From positions 1-64,000 of the forward strand of contig JAOARE010000036.1 of the NCBI GenBank assembly GCA_025210695.1: a DNA stretch of 64,000 bases, given 5' to 3'. Within the stretch, counting starts at the first letter, position 1. Every line of letters starts with the position of its first letter. The stretch comes from Rickettsiales bacterium (GTDB lineage: Bacteria > Pseudomonadota > Alphaproteobacteria > Rickettsiales > CANDYO01). This document shows positions 55,756 to 64,000 of this stretch, in pieces. Under the pieces are notes generated by a model. The model made no database searches and was not told where the DNA came from. It saw only the letters and a list, made by a program, of their open reading frames with translations. A program made the position numbers and the translations under genes.

Positions 55756-56547
55756 ATGAAAAGAATATTAGTGCTAATTGGGTTGGTATATTTGATTATT
55801 TTAGCTGTGTTATATATTAATCAGCGTAATATGATGTATCACCCTGCGAAACAAAAGTATGAATTAGGTTATTATAAAATAGATAAGGCAGAGGAAATAA
55901 CGTTAGTTACTAAGGACAATATAAAATTACAAGCATGGTTTAGAAAGCCAGATAATAATAAGGATATGATAATTTTCTTACATGGTAACGCTGGCAATTT
56001 AGAGAACAGAGTAGATAAATTAAGGCAATTATCAGATATGGGGTATGGCTTCATTATACCAGCATGGAGAGGTTTTGGTAGAAGTGCTGATTTTCCAACA
56101 GAAAAAGGGCTTTATCTAGACGCTGAGGCTGCCATATCTTATATACAATCTAAGGGATATAATCTTTCAGATACTATTATCATTGGAGAGTCTTTAGGTA
56201 GCGGAATTGCTACAGAAATGTCAGTTAAATATAATTTCAAAGGTTTGTTTTTAATTACTCCTTATACTTCAATTGCTGATAGGGCGGGTGAGATTTATCC
56301 ATATATGTTTGCTCAATATCTTACTAAGGATAATTTTAAAGTATTGAGTAATATTGCAAAAATAAACCAGCCGTTATTTATAATTCATGGAACTGCAGAT
56401 AAGGTGGTTCCTCACTCTCATTCAGAGAAGATATTTTTTGAAGCAAAAGACCCAAAAGATATAGTTATTTATGAAGGAATAGGGCATAGTAACTATGATG
56501 TTAAAGATGCATTTTTAAGAATGCAAAGATTTTTTTCTTCTCAATAA
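55756..56547 (+). CDS. membrane-anchored alpha/beta hydrolase (ABHD13/BEM46-like)
   Basis: The 263-residue protein has one N-terminal transmembrane helix (about 4-21) and an alpha/beta-hydrolase domain with a complete triad: S146 in GESLGSG, D215 in HGTADKVVP and H244 in GIGHSNY; the oxyanion strand is FLHGNAGN. The family cleaves esters or thioesters of unknown identity. It abuts ubiB by 1 bp, so it may be expressed with the ubiquinone genes, though no link in function is shown. Its last seven bases overlap the end of the convergent glycosyltransferase-like gene. Confidence 0.88.
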   Translation: MKRILVLIGLVYLIILAVLYINQRNMMYHPAKQKYELGYYKIDKAEEITLVTKDNIKLQAWFRKPDNNKDMIIFLHGNAGNLENRVDKLRQLSDMGYGFIIPAWRGFGRSADFPTEKGLYLDAEAAISYIQSKGYNLSDTIIIGESLGSGIATEMSVKYNFKGLFLITPYTSIADRAGEIYPYMFAQYLTKDNFKVLSNIAKINQPLFIIHGTADKVVPHSHSEKIFFEAKDPKDIVIYEGIGHSNYDVKDAFLRMQRFFSSQ

Positions 56548-57749
56548 GCAGGAGGATATTTAAGATTCATTTCTTTTTCTTGAGCTATGACATATTCATG
56601 CATTCTAGCTATTCTCACTAGATCTTGATCTAGAGTGAATTTATCAAGAAAAATTTGATGAGCTTGCGCTGCTTTCAGCTTAGCTTCTTTTGGGTTGTTT
56701 TTTATCCAATCTATATGAGATTTAACTTGGTTATACATGCTTATACTATCAGCATTTTGATCAAAATATAAAATGCTGTCGCCAAAATGCTCTATAACAA
56801 AAGGATGTTTATCTGAAATTATAACAGCATTTGCTGCTGTGGCTTCAAAAACTCTAAGAGTTGGAATTATTGCATTAATATGTTGTTGAGAGTGACTTAA
56901 CAAGTATATACCATGTTTTCTAATAGTATTAAAAACGTCTAGAGATGAGGGGATATATCCATCATATATTCCTGGCTGGAGAAATGATGCAGCGTAATAA
57001 TGACCATATACTTTTAAAGGAGTTGTATTTCCAAGCATTTTGATGAATTTTTTATAAGTTTTAGATGATCGGAATTTATCCCATCCTCCACTCATCCACA
57101 TTAGGCTCTTTGGTTCGGCGGGTTCGTTATCAAGTTTTGGAGCTAATGGAAGTATTTGTAAGCCATTGAAAGGTTTTTTAGCTTTGTCAAAAATAACTTG
57201 ATAAAAATCTACCTCCTTTGAAGCAGTTAAGACTCCATGGGCGAAAGATAATAGTTTTCTGAAAGACTTATCAGATGGAATGTATGGGTTGTATTTTTTT
57301 AATTTATCTCCAACCATTAATTCAATAGGTGATAATGCTAAAACATATTTTTTAGATCTATGTGCATAAATTCTCATGTCTAGTTCACTATTGTTGGCGT
57401 AAGGAGAAAATAAAATAAAATCTGGGTCAAAAGCTAGAATATCATCTTCATGTCCTAAAGTTTGATTAAAGTATATTTCGACTTCCCATCCTCTTCTTTC
57501 TGCTGAATATTTAAAATAATCAGCATAGCTACGTTCACCACCGTTATTGGTAATAATAACAACTCTATATTTATCTTTTATAATAGAGTTTTTATATTTA
57601 TTATCCCAAAATTCAGGAGGTGTCTTGCTTGCTTTTGCTAAAGCGACGTCTAATTTATAATCCAAATAAAGTTTATAACCATATTTTCCAAGTCCACCTA
57701 TTGTTAATAATGTGATGACTATAATAAGTATTTTATATTTTTTGGTCAT
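56541..57749 (-). CDS. membrane-anchored glycosyltransferase-like protein (paralogue 2)
   Basis: The 402-residue protein has one N-terminal transmembrane helix (about 6-26), then PPEFWDNKYKNSIIKDKYRV, VVIITNNGGERSYADYFKY, and a C-terminal Glycos_transf_1-like part with LRVFEATAANAVIISDKHP and HFGDSILYFDQNADS, LDKFTLDQDL. It is close to its neighbour 57764-58987 throughout and more distantly to 9551-10729. Tandem order suggests recent duplication. The domain should face the periplasm by charge. No activity is known. 14 bp separate it from the next gene. Confidence 0.68.
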   Translation of the reverse strand: MTKKYKILIIVITLLTIGGLGKYGYKLYLDYKLDVALAKASKTPPEFWDNKYKNSIIKDKYRVVIITNNGGERSYADYFKYSAERRGWEVEIYFNQTLGHEDDILAFDPDFILFSPYANNSELDMRIYAHRSKKYVLALSPIELMVGDKLKKYNPYIPSDKSFRKLLSFAHGVLTASKEVDFYQVIFDKAKKPFNGLQILPLAPKLDNEPAEPKSLMWMSGGWDKFRSSKTYKKFIKMLGNTTPLKVYGHYYAASFLQPGIYDGYIPSSLDVFNTIRKHGIYLLSHSQQHINAIIPTLRVFEATAANAVIISDKHPFVIEHFGDSILYFDQNADSISMYNQVKSHIDWIKNNPKEAKLKAAQAHQIFLDKFTLDQDLVRIARMHEYVIAQEKEMNLKYPPAY

Positions 57750-57763
57750 TTATTCTTTCCTAA

Positions 57764-58987
57764 TTAATATCCTAGAGGATATAACAGATTCATAGATTTA
57801 TTTTCTTCGACTATAATGTGTTCATGCATTTTAGCAATTCTGATTAAGTCTCTTTCGATAGTGAATTTATCAAGAAAAATTTGATGAGCTTTTGCTGCTT
57901 TTATCTGTGCTTTTTCTGGATTGCTCCTTATCCAATCTATATGAGATTTAACTTGATTATACATAGTTTTTGCATCTTTGTCGTGATCAAAATATAAGAA
58001 GCTATCTCCAAAATTCTTTACAATGAAAGGATGTTTATCTGAAATTACTACAGCATTGGCAGCAGATGCTTCAAATCCTCTCATATTTGTTTCTCCTCCT
58101 TTAAAATGAAGGTCGCTATGAGTAAGGAGATAGATTCCATTGTTTCGTATAGCAGATATATTCTCAATTCCTGGAGCAATATATCCTCCATAAATATGAG
58201 GTTTTAAATAAGATGAAGAATTATAATGGCCAAACACTCTCATTGGTACATTTTCACTTAAATAGTTAATAAACTGTTTGTAGTTATCGGATGATCTAAA
58301 TTTATCCCATCCGCCACTAAGCCACATTAAGTTCTTTGGTTCTGTTGGCTCGTTATTGAATTTAGGCACCAGTGGTAAGATTTGTAATCCATAAAATGGT
58401 TTATTTAGTTTGTTAAACATTTCCTGATAGAAGTGTAGTTCTGGAGCAATAGTGAGTATTCCATCAACCATGGAAACTAACTTCTTGAAACTATTAGTAG
58501 GTTTGTAAGGGTCTCTTATAGATATCCATTTGAAGCGGTTCCTAATAGCATCTATAGATGAAAAGCTGAGAAGATATTTTTTAGATTTATGAGCAATGAT
58601 TTTAGTGTTTATATCTGGAGTGGTTTCAGAAAATTGAGAGAATATTATAAAATCTGGATCAAACTCTAAAATTGCCGGTTCATTTCCAAGCGTTTGGTTA
58701 TAATATATTTTTACTTCCCATCCCATTTTTTCAGCGGCATATTTAAAATATTCAGAATAGCTGAATTCACCTCCGTTATTAGTGATTATTACAACCTTAT
58801 ATTTATCTTTTATAATCGAATTACTATATTTATCATCCCAGATGGAAGGGGCTATTTTAGCTGCTTTGCTTATAGCAGAGTTAAATTTTATATTATAATA
58901 TGACTTATATCCATATTTTCCAAGAAATGCTATAATTACCAATAGCATTATTATTACAATGGTTTTATATACTGTTCGCTTTTGCAT
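57764..58987 (-). CDS. membrane-anchored glycosyltransferase-like protein (paralogue 3)
   Basis: The 407-residue protein repeats the layout of its neighbour: basic start, helix (about 7-26), APSIWDDKYSNSIIKDKYKV, VVIITNNGGEFSYSEYFKY, PKNLMWLSGGWDKFRSS, then MRGFEASAANAVVISDKHP, FGDSFLYFDHDKDAKT, LDKFTIERDL. The two share these blocks nearly word for word, with a variable middle around residues 130-170. This resembles a GT-B fold with a conserved donor-side and a varied acceptor-side, but exact use is unknown. It is the upstream gene of the pair; the gap to the chemoreceptor gene is 230 bp. Confidence 0.68.
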   Translation of the reverse strand: MQKRTVYKTIVIIMLLVIIAFLGKYGYKSYYNIKFNSAISKAAKIAPSIWDDKYSNSIIKDKYKVVIITNNGGEFSYSEYFKYAAEKMGWEVKIYYNQTLGNEPAILEFDPDFIIFSQFSETTPDINTKIIAHKSKKYLLSFSSIDAIRNRFKWISIRDPYKPTNSFKKLVSMVDGILTIAPELHFYQEMFNKLNKPFYGLQILPLVPKFNNEPTEPKNLMWLSGGWDKFRSSDNYKQFINYLSENVPMRVFGHYNSSSYLKPHIYGGYIAPGIENISAIRNNGIYLLTHSDLHFKGGETNMRGFEASAANAVVISDKHPFIVKNFGDSFLYFDHDKDAKTMYNQVKSHIDWIRSNPEKAQIKAAKAHQIFLDKFTIERDLIRIAKMHEHIIVEENKSMNLLYPLGY

Positions 58988-59217
58988 AGTTGTCTAGTGT
59001 TCTATGTTGTAGGTTCATTTGGTTTGATTATAGAGGATCATTATCTAATTATAAAGAGAATAGTTTTGAACCTTTCTTTTTGAGTTGGAGGTAATTTTCT
59101 CTGTAAATTAGAGTTTTTAAAATAAATTGTTGATAATATTTACTAATTATAAATGATTTGATGATATGGTCTGTAAATTAGGTTAATTATAAAAATAATT
59201 TAATTAAGGTATGAATC

Positions 59218-60882
59218 ATGAGATTACAGACAAAATTCTTTTTGGCGGCGGGTATATCAGTAGTATTAATGCTAATGGTGATTTTTATTTATACAATGCA
59301 TTTAAAAGATTATATTTCCTTGATTAAAGAAGTGCAGAATTCTGAACATATTGCTAGAGTATATTCTAACAAGAATGATCATAGATTGTTAATTCAGGAA
59401 AAAATATGGGCAGGTATATCTGACTATGCAGATAAAGAAAGTATTATTAAAGTTGTACAAAAAGAATTGTCAGGTCTTTTAAAGGAGAATGAGAAAATTA
59501 ATTTTCAGGATATGACCTCTGTTCTTCCTAAAAAAATCAAGCAAAGTATTATCAATTTAGACAATGATTTTACGGTTTTTATAGAAAAAGTTCAGTTATT
59601 TGTAGATTCTTTAGGAAAGGGGGATTTTTCTAAAGATCTTGATTCTCTTAAGAGAGCCTCTGATAGCGTTGATGTATCATCTAAGTTGTTGAGAGATCAG
59701 CTTATTGAATTTATTAGCACCTCTAATAAAGAAAAAGACGAATGGGTAAGGGGAGTTGCTATAAAGCCCGTATTATTCGTATCTGCTTTAGTTATAATAA
59801 TTATTCTAGTATCGACATTTCTTCATTCATCTTTGCTTAAGCCTCTTACAAGGCTAATTGAGGTAATGAATATTATTGCCAATGATAATCGAGTTGAAGA
59901 AGTGCCATTTATCAAAAGAGAAGATGAAATAGGAAATATAGCTAAGGCATTAGAGGTGTTTCGTCTAACTGGAATAAAAAAAGAAGAGCTTGAGGAGCAG
60001 GCTAAGCAACAAGCTCAAAAAGCAGAAGAAGATAGACATAATGCTATGTTAACATTTTCACGTCAATTTGAAACTAGTGTAAAAGGTATTGTTGATACTG
60101 TGGCATTATCTGTTAAGAAAATGGATGCTACTGCTTTGGAGCTTAAGCAATTGTCAGCTCGTACTCAAGAGGAAACAGAATTGTTATCCTCCACTTCAGT
60201 TAAGGCTAGTACTAGTATGGAGGGAGTATCCAAGGCCACTAGTGAATTTACCAATGAGGTGAATGAAATAACTATTCAGGTTAATAATTCTCTTGGATAT
60301 GCAGGTAAGGTAGTTGAGCAGGCAGATCAAGTAAACACAATGGTTGCTGATTTAGAAACAAAAGCTAATGCAGTGAGTGGTATTATTGATATTATTAATG
60401 GTATAACATCTCAAATAGATCTTTTGGCTTTAAATGCAACTATTGAGGCTGCTAGAGCAGGTGATATGGGAAAAGGTTTTGCAGTTGTAGCTAATGAAGT
60501 GAAGGCATTAGCTACTCAAACTTCTAAGGCTACTGAGCAGATTAACTTTCAGATATCAGGCATTCAATCTTCAACAAATAAAGCAGTTACATCTATTCAG
60601 GAAATTACTGAGTCAGTGAAAACAATTAATCATAATTCAGCTTCGATAGTATCTTCTGTTGAGAAGCAAAATAAAGCCAGTTCGTACATTGCTGAGAGTA
60701 TCTCTGAAGTATCTGTTATGTCTAATTCTGTTACTTCAGGAGTAGAAAAAGTGGCTGATTCTTCTAATCATGCTGGTGAGGCTTCAAGCCAAATGGCTTC
60801 TTCGGCAAAAGATTTGCTGAAACAATCAGAGATGCTGCAGAACGAGGTAGATAAGTTTCTCTCAAGCCTAAAGTTTACTTAA
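59218..60882 (+). CDS. methyl-accepting chemotaxis protein
   Basis: The 554-residue chemoreceptor has transmembrane helices at about 7-27 and 183-204 with a roughly 155-residue helical periplasmic ligand domain, HAMP (about 205-258, [16 protein letters not shown]), a coiled coil, and the conserved hairpin tip [20 protein letters not shown] with [15 protein letters not shown] (about 396-430). The tip binds CheA/CheW. No che or flagellar genes are near, and no pentapeptide CheR tether is seen at the end. Motility genes exist in some Midichloriaceae, so it may be functional. Ligand unknown. Confidence 0.93.
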   Translation: MRLQTKFFLAAGISVVLMLMVIFIYTMHLKDYISLIKEVQNSEHIARVYSNKNDHRLLIQEKIWAGISDYADKESIIKVVQKELSGLLKENEKINFQDMTSVLPKKIKQSIINLDNDFTVFIEKVQLFVDSLGKGDFSKDLDSLKRASDSVDVSSKLLRDQLIEFISTSNKEKDEWVRGVAIKPVLFVSALVIIIILVSTFLHSSLLKPLTRLIEVMNIIANDNRVEEVPFIKREDEIGNIAKALEVFRLTGIKKEELEEQAKQQAQKAEEDRHNAMLTFSRQFETSVKGIVDTVALSVKKMDATALELKQLSARTQEETELLSSTSVKASTSMEGVSKATSEFTNEVNEITIQVNNSLGYAGKVVEQADQVNTMVADLETKANAVSGIIDIINGITSQIDLLALNATIEAARAGDMGKGFAVVANEVKALATQTSKATEQINFQISGIQSSTNKAVTSIQEITESVKTINHNSASIVSSVEKQNKASSYIAESISEVSVMSNSVTSGVEKVADSSNHAGEASSQMASSAKDLLKQSEMLQNEVDKFLSSLKFT

Positions 60883-60886
60883 ATAA

Positions 60887-61207
60887 CTAAGCTAATTCTT
60901 CAGTTTTTACGGCTTCTTCTTTGTAGGTATTAGTAACTTTTTTGGGTTTGCCTTTTTTAATTTTGTTACCAGATTGGCTTCTAACTAGAGCAGATTTTTT
61001 AGCGTCCCAAGTATAGTGAAAAGTAACTGCTTTCAGCTCCGTGATAATAATGTCTCCATTAGGCATTTGCATTACATCGCAACCTTTTTGCAAGGACTCA
61101 GTAATTAGAGAGCAAGATTTACATACGTATTTTACATCGGACATTAAATCGTGTTCTGATTTGTCAATATTGTTTTCAATATAAGATTCTATATCTTTTA
61201 ATAACAT
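60887..61207 (-). CDS. small cysteine-containing protein, unrecognised
   Basis: The 106-residue product has a CxxC pair (C29, C32) and a third Cys (C43) followed by a well-formed stretch (MPNGDIIITELKAVTFHYTW) and a basic Lys-rich tail (KIKKGKPKK). No signal peptide. I do not recognise the family. The CxxC-x10-C pattern could bind a metal, or nucleic acid with the basic tail. Its stop lies 4 bp from the chemoreceptor gene's stop. It has the base composition and codon use of its neighbours, so I take it as a real gene. Confidence 0.7.
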   Translation of the reverse strand: MLLKDIESYIENNIDKSEHDLMSDVKYVCKSCSLITESLQKGCDVMQMPNGDIIITELKAVTFHYTWDAKKSALVRSQSGNKIKKGKPKKVTNTYKEEAVKTEELA

Positions 61208-61577
61208 AATATTTCCTTAAATTATTCTTATTATTAAAAAAAACAACTTATGTGTAACTATCCTTTTATACAATAAAAATATTAAGAATCAGTTAAATAA
61301 GTAAAGTATTTTTTCATAGTTGTGCAATTACTTGCATATTATATGTATTTAAGTGTGTAGACGCAAGATATTATCTATAAACAATTATTGCAATTATACT
61401 TTTCTTCTTGAACAGGTTTTGCAAACTTGATAGTCTTTTATAAGTTAAATTAACACTAATTATATAACTTAAAATTCACCTAAATAAGATTGATATAGAT
61501 TTATACATATAAATATTTATGTGTCAATATATTAATTTTTATTAAGGCGGTGTTAATATGTTATTTAATTTGGATGA
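61208..61577. other. 370-bp intergenic region with leader before nth
   Basis: Divergent promoters for the 106-residue protein gene and nth are expected here. The region is about 80 per cent A+T. At its end a short frame (61559-61579, seven sense codons, MLFNLDE, stop TGA) has AAGGCGGTG ahead and its stop overlaps the nth ATGATG, so it may act as a coupling leader. I see no RNA gene or clear promoter boxes. Confidence 0.3.
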
Positions 61578-62210
61578 ATGATGAGAGATAAAATTGATAA
61601 GGTTTTTTCTTGCCTTTCTAAAAAGGATCCTAACCCTAAGACAGAGCTTATCTATTATAATGAATTCACTCTTTTGATTTCTATTGTGCTTTCAGCTCAA
61701 TCTACAGATGTTGGAGTAAATAAAGCCACATCTAATTTGTTTAAAATAGCGAAGTCTCCAGAAGATATTTTAAATTTAGGGTTGGAGGGGATAAAGGGTT
61801 ATATAAAATCTTTAGGTCTTTATAATTCAAAAGCAAAGAATATTATGTCTTTGTCTCGCATGTTACTTGTTGAATATAATGGAGTAATCCCAACTAATGT
61901 AGAAGCATTAGAGAAGCTTCCAGGGGTGGGAAGTAAAACAGCAAGAGTTTTTTTAAATTGCGCATATAATTTTCCTCTTATTGCAGTGGACACTCATGTG
62001 TTTAGAGTGAGTAAAAGACTGGGAATAGCGCAAGGTTCTTCTCCCAAGTTAGTTGAGAAAGAATTAAATGAAGTGGTGCCTAAAGAATGGAAAGTTCATG
62101 CTCATCATTGGTTAATATTGCATGGAAGATATATTTGCAAAGCTAGAAAGCCGGATTGCTTAAATTGTGTTATAAATAAATATTGTGATTTTTATATGGA
62201 GAATTCATGA
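61578..62210 (+). CDS. nth: endonuclease III
   Basis: Nth removes oxidised pyrimidines and cuts the abasic site in base excision repair. The 210-residue product has the helix-hairpin-helix LPGVGSKTA with catalytic K120, the catalytic D138 in VDTHVFRVSKRL and the [4Fe-4S] cysteines 187, 194, 197 and 203 (C-x6-C-x2-C-x5-C), at the same numbers as E. coli. Either ATG of ATGATG can start; I keep the first. It overlaps folK by 4 bp. Confidence 0.97.
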   Translation: MMRDKIDKVFSCLSKKDPNPKTELIYYNEFTLLISIVLSAQSTDVGVNKATSNLFKIAKSPEDILNLGLEGIKGYIKSLGLYNSKAKNIMSLSRMLLVEYNGVIPTNVEALEKLPGVGSKTARVFLNCAYNFPLIAVDTHVFRVSKRLGIAQGSSPKLVEKELNEVVPKEWKVHAHHWLILHGRYICKARKPDCLNCVINKYCDFYMENS

Positions 62211-62695
62211 AGACCGAAGTTGTGCTAGGGTTAGGAAGTAATTTAGGGGATCGCTCAAGTTATTTAGAATCTGCTATTTTTCAACTAGAAAAAAAAGGAG
62301 CAATAAGCAATATAACTTTGTCTTCTGTTCATCAAACAAAAGCTGCATTATTGAAGAATAGTCCAAGAGAATGGGATATAGATTATCTCAATATGGCAGT
62401 TAGAGGGACTACCAAATTATCACCTGAAGAATTATTAAGTGCAATAAAGTTGATAGAACGTGATATTGGTAGAAAGAACACAGAGCGTTGGGCGCCTAGA
62501 GAAATAGATATAGATATTTTAGCTTATGGAGAAAAATTAGTGCATCATCCTCTAATAACCATTCCTCATCCATTACTATTAGATCGACAATGGGCTATAA
62601 CTCCTCTTTCCGAAGTATATCCAGAATGGAAATATCCTGTGTTAGGTCCGTATTATCAATTAACTGCTAAAGAATTAGTAAAAATGATTTTCTAA
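62207..62695 (+). CDS. folK: 2-amino-4-hydroxy-6-hydroxymethyldihydropteridine diphosphokinase
   Basis: FolK makes the activated pterin for dihydropteroate synthesis in the folate pathway. The 162-residue enzyme has VVLGLGSNLGDRSSYL at the start and the signature RWAPREIDIDILAYG with a following IPHPLLLDRQWAITPLSEVYP. It overlaps nth by 4 bp and abuts the methyltransferase gene by 7 bp. No other folate gene (folB, folP) is next to it. Confidence 0.95.
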   Translation: MKTEVVLGLGSNLGDRSSYLESAIFQLEKKGAISNITLSSVHQTKAALLKNSPREWDIDYLNMAVRGTTKLSPEELLSAIKLIERDIGRKNTERWAPREIDIDILAYGEKLVHHPLITIPHPLLLDRQWAITPLSEVYPEWKYPVLGPYYQLTAKELVKMIF

Positions 62696-62702
62696 GGGGG
62701 AT

Positions 62703-63518
62703 ATGAAAAAATTATCAGTTCAAACTTTAGTTAAGCAAGCCTTTTCTGAGAATCTTACATTGCCCCCATTATTGCATCACAAAGTTGATAATGTTATTCC
62801 TACCATGAATAAAAAAGGGTTCATGTGTAATAATATTTATTCAATTACAGAAGAATTTATTTCTAGAGCGGCAAGTGGAGAGGGGGTGCATTTAGAGATA
62901 GGATCTGCTTATGGAAACATTGCTGTTGAAGCGTTGAAAAGAGGATGTACAAACTATATAGCAAATGATCTTGATATTAGGCATCTAAAAATACTTTCTC
63001 GAATCATGCAAGAATCTTATCCTAATTTAATAGATCATTTGCACATAATTCATGGTTTTTATCCAAATGAAGTAGATATTGAGTCAGAAAGTATTGATTC
63101 AATTCTTATATCTAGAGTATTACATTTTTTATCTCCAGAGCAAATTTTTGCAGTAGTAAAAGATATGTACAGAATTCTTAAGCCAGGGGGAAAGATTTAT
63201 GTATTATGCATCTCTCCTTATAATACAGGAGTTCAAAAATTTATTCCTGTGTTTGAGGAGGCTAAGAAAAGAGGAGAAAAATATCCTGGCTATACTACTG
63301 AGAAATGGAAATATATGGATGAAGAAATTATTGATAAAAAAACAAAAGAAAGTTTGGAGTTAAATATCTTCAATTTCTTTGATTTAGATAGTTACCCAGA
63401 GTATTTCAATGATAAAGAATTTCAAATTGAAAAATCAATTTATATTCCATATGAAAAAAGAAGTGTTTTCAGTATGGATGGACGTGAAACTACCGGAGCT
63501 GTTATTATAAAAAGATAG
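62703..63518 (+). CDS. class I SAM-dependent methyltransferase of unknown substrate
   Basis: The 271-residue product has SAM-fold motifs: HLEIGSAYGNIAVEAL (motif I), NYIANDLD (motif II acidic end), then SIDSILISRVLHFLSPEQIF and MYRILKPGGKIYVLCIS (post-motif). The N-terminal 55 residues and the C-terminal part from about 180 (EKYPGYTTEKWKYMDEE...) lie outside the core and may choose the substrate. GGGG precedes the ATG. It is last in nth-folK-methyltransferase. A small-molecule or a host-directed target cannot be separated. Confidence 0.83.
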   Translation: MKKLSVQTLVKQAFSENLTLPPLLHHKVDNVIPTMNKKGFMCNNIYSITEEFISRAASGEGVHLEIGSAYGNIAVEALKRGCTNYIANDLDIRHLKILSRIMQESYPNLIDHLHIIHGFYPNEVDIESESIDSILISRVLHFLSPEQIFAVVKDMYRILKPGGKIYVLCISPYNTGVQKFIPVFEEAKKRGEKYPGYTTEKWKYMDEEIIDKKTKESLELNIFNFFDLDSYPEYFNDKEFQIEKSIYIPYEKRSVFSMDGRETTGAVIIKR

Positions 63519-63528
63519 CAGGTAGCTT

Positions 63529-64000
63529 CTATAATTCCTCTTGATTTACCATCTCCACACCTGAAAGAATATTAAATTTAAAAACATCTCCATTAGATAT
63601 AATTCTTGCATCAGCTCCAAGAGGGAAGGCGTTATTAACGTCTCCATGACCAATAGTATTATCAGGAACTAATGTAAATGTTGGAATATTAGAATTATCT
63701 GCAAAATCTTTAAATACTTTGTCGAATATATCTTTATTTTCATCTGGAGTGAAGGTGGCAAAGATTACTGCTTTAATTTCCTCTGACCCTTCAGTCATTT
63801 GAAGTTTTTGCAAGAACCCATCAATTTTTCTTGGAGGTTCTCCAACGTCCTCAAAGACAATAATTTTATTAGATAAATTAGGAGAGTATTTAGTTCCAAG
63901 TATTTTCTCAAAACAAATAACATTTCCGCCGGCTGTAATGCCATTGATTGTAGAATAATGTAACAAATTTGCATTTAAAGATTCTAATTTAAAGATAGCT
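63529..64000 (-). CDS. ldcA: LD-carboxypeptidase (peptidase S66), C-terminal part (truncated by window edge)
   Basis: The minus-strand frame is open to the right window edge, so the N-terminus with the catalytic Ser is missing. The visible part has the S66 pattern: NGITAGGNVICFEKILGTKY, IIVFEDVGEPPRKIDGFL (with the catalytic Glu), IKAVIFATF and DNTIGHGDVNNAFPLGADA (with the catalytic His). LdcA removes the terminal D-Ala from muropeptide tetrapeptides during wall recycling; some S66 enzymes cut microcin C instead. Its stop lies 10 bp from the methyltransferase stop. Confidence 0.8.
   Translation of the reverse strand, partial: AIFKLESLNANLLHYSTINGITAGGNVICFEKILGTKYSPNLSNKIIVFEDVGEPPRKIDGFLQKLQMTEGSEEIKAVIFATFTPDENKDIFDKVFKDFADNSNIPTFTLVPDNTIGHGDVNNAFPLGADARIISNGDVFKFNILSGVEMVNQEEL

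Noticed and set aside
1-64000. CRISPR array, prophage, insertion sequence or rRNA operon
   Set aside because: I saw no regular direct repeats with spacers, no phage structural or transposase genes, and no rRNA sequence in the window.

Overview
The window is a 64 kb piece of an AT-rich chromosome from an alphaproteobacterium, most probably a Rickettsiales-type intracellular or host-associated lineage. Supporting signs are the low GC, virB8/virB9 type IV secretion genes, the sdhCDAB-dut and hemC-hemD-TPR clusters typical of alphaproteobacteria, an NDUFS4-like complex I subunit, an ELM1-family protein, ubiquinone genes, gene decay, and large low-complexity host-interaction-type proteins. I see no prophage, insertion sequence or CRISPR array. 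Species cannot be given from sequence alone.

Layout. 1-9.5 kb (+): a tightly packed run of a partial MFS transporter, rlmE, ELM1-like, yaaA, an NlpD-like LysM/LytM protein, pmbA and msbA, then ispB, a Bcr/CflA transporter and a DUF1003 protein. 9.5-15.3 kb (-): fumC, virB8, virB9, an EptA-type phosphoethanolamine transferase and a membrane-anchored glycosyltransferase-like protein, with one good promoter upstream of fumC. 15.5-19.4 kb (+): lptD, a SurA-like chaperone and a periplasmic solute-binding protein. 19.4-25.0 kb (-): one 1870-residue NACHT ATPase. 25.3-39.9 kb: hemJ (+), then a long minus-strand series (rpmF, plsX, ogt, sdhCDAB-dut, hemC-hemD and two membrane proteins, rnc-era, lptG-lspA, a DUF3035-type lipoprotein, a short Pgi-like protein). 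40.1-48 kb: bamE, ihfA/merR, an acidic-repeat protein apparently split by a frameshift, xseB, an NDUFS4-like gene, a ZnuB-like permease, ftsK and an MFS transporter, then about 800 bp without an intact gene. 48.4-56.5 kb (+): mreD, mrdA (PBP2) with an in-frame stop, tsaC, a decayed Bcr/CflA gene, rpsF-rpsR-rplI, tRNA-Arg(CCU), ubiE-ubiB and an alpha/beta hydrolase. 56.5-64 kb: two tandem paralogues of the anchored glycosyltransferase, a methyl-accepting chemotaxis protein, a small cysteine protein, nth-folK-methyltransferase, and the C-terminal part of an LD-carboxypeptidase.

How it fits together. Much of the window builds or modifies the envelope: MsbA, LptG and LptD move LPS, BamE and SurA assist outer-membrane proteins, PlsX starts phospholipid synthesis, EptA and three anchored glycosyltransferase-like proteins may decorate the surface, and MreD/PBP2/NlpD-like/LdcA act on the wall. 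A second theme is aerobic energy metabolism: fumarase, succinate dehydrogenase, complex I, haem and ubiquinone. A third is host or phage interaction: the T4SS parts, the NACHT protein and the acidic-repeat protein.

The most interesting items are the NACHT protein, the trio of glycosyltransferase-like proteins predicted to face the periplasm, an inverted repeat that could hide the ribosome binding site of the frameshifted acidic-repeat gene, the nonsense codon in otherwise intact PBP2, and the pattern that all eight convergent gene pairs are separated by at most 22 bp or overlap.
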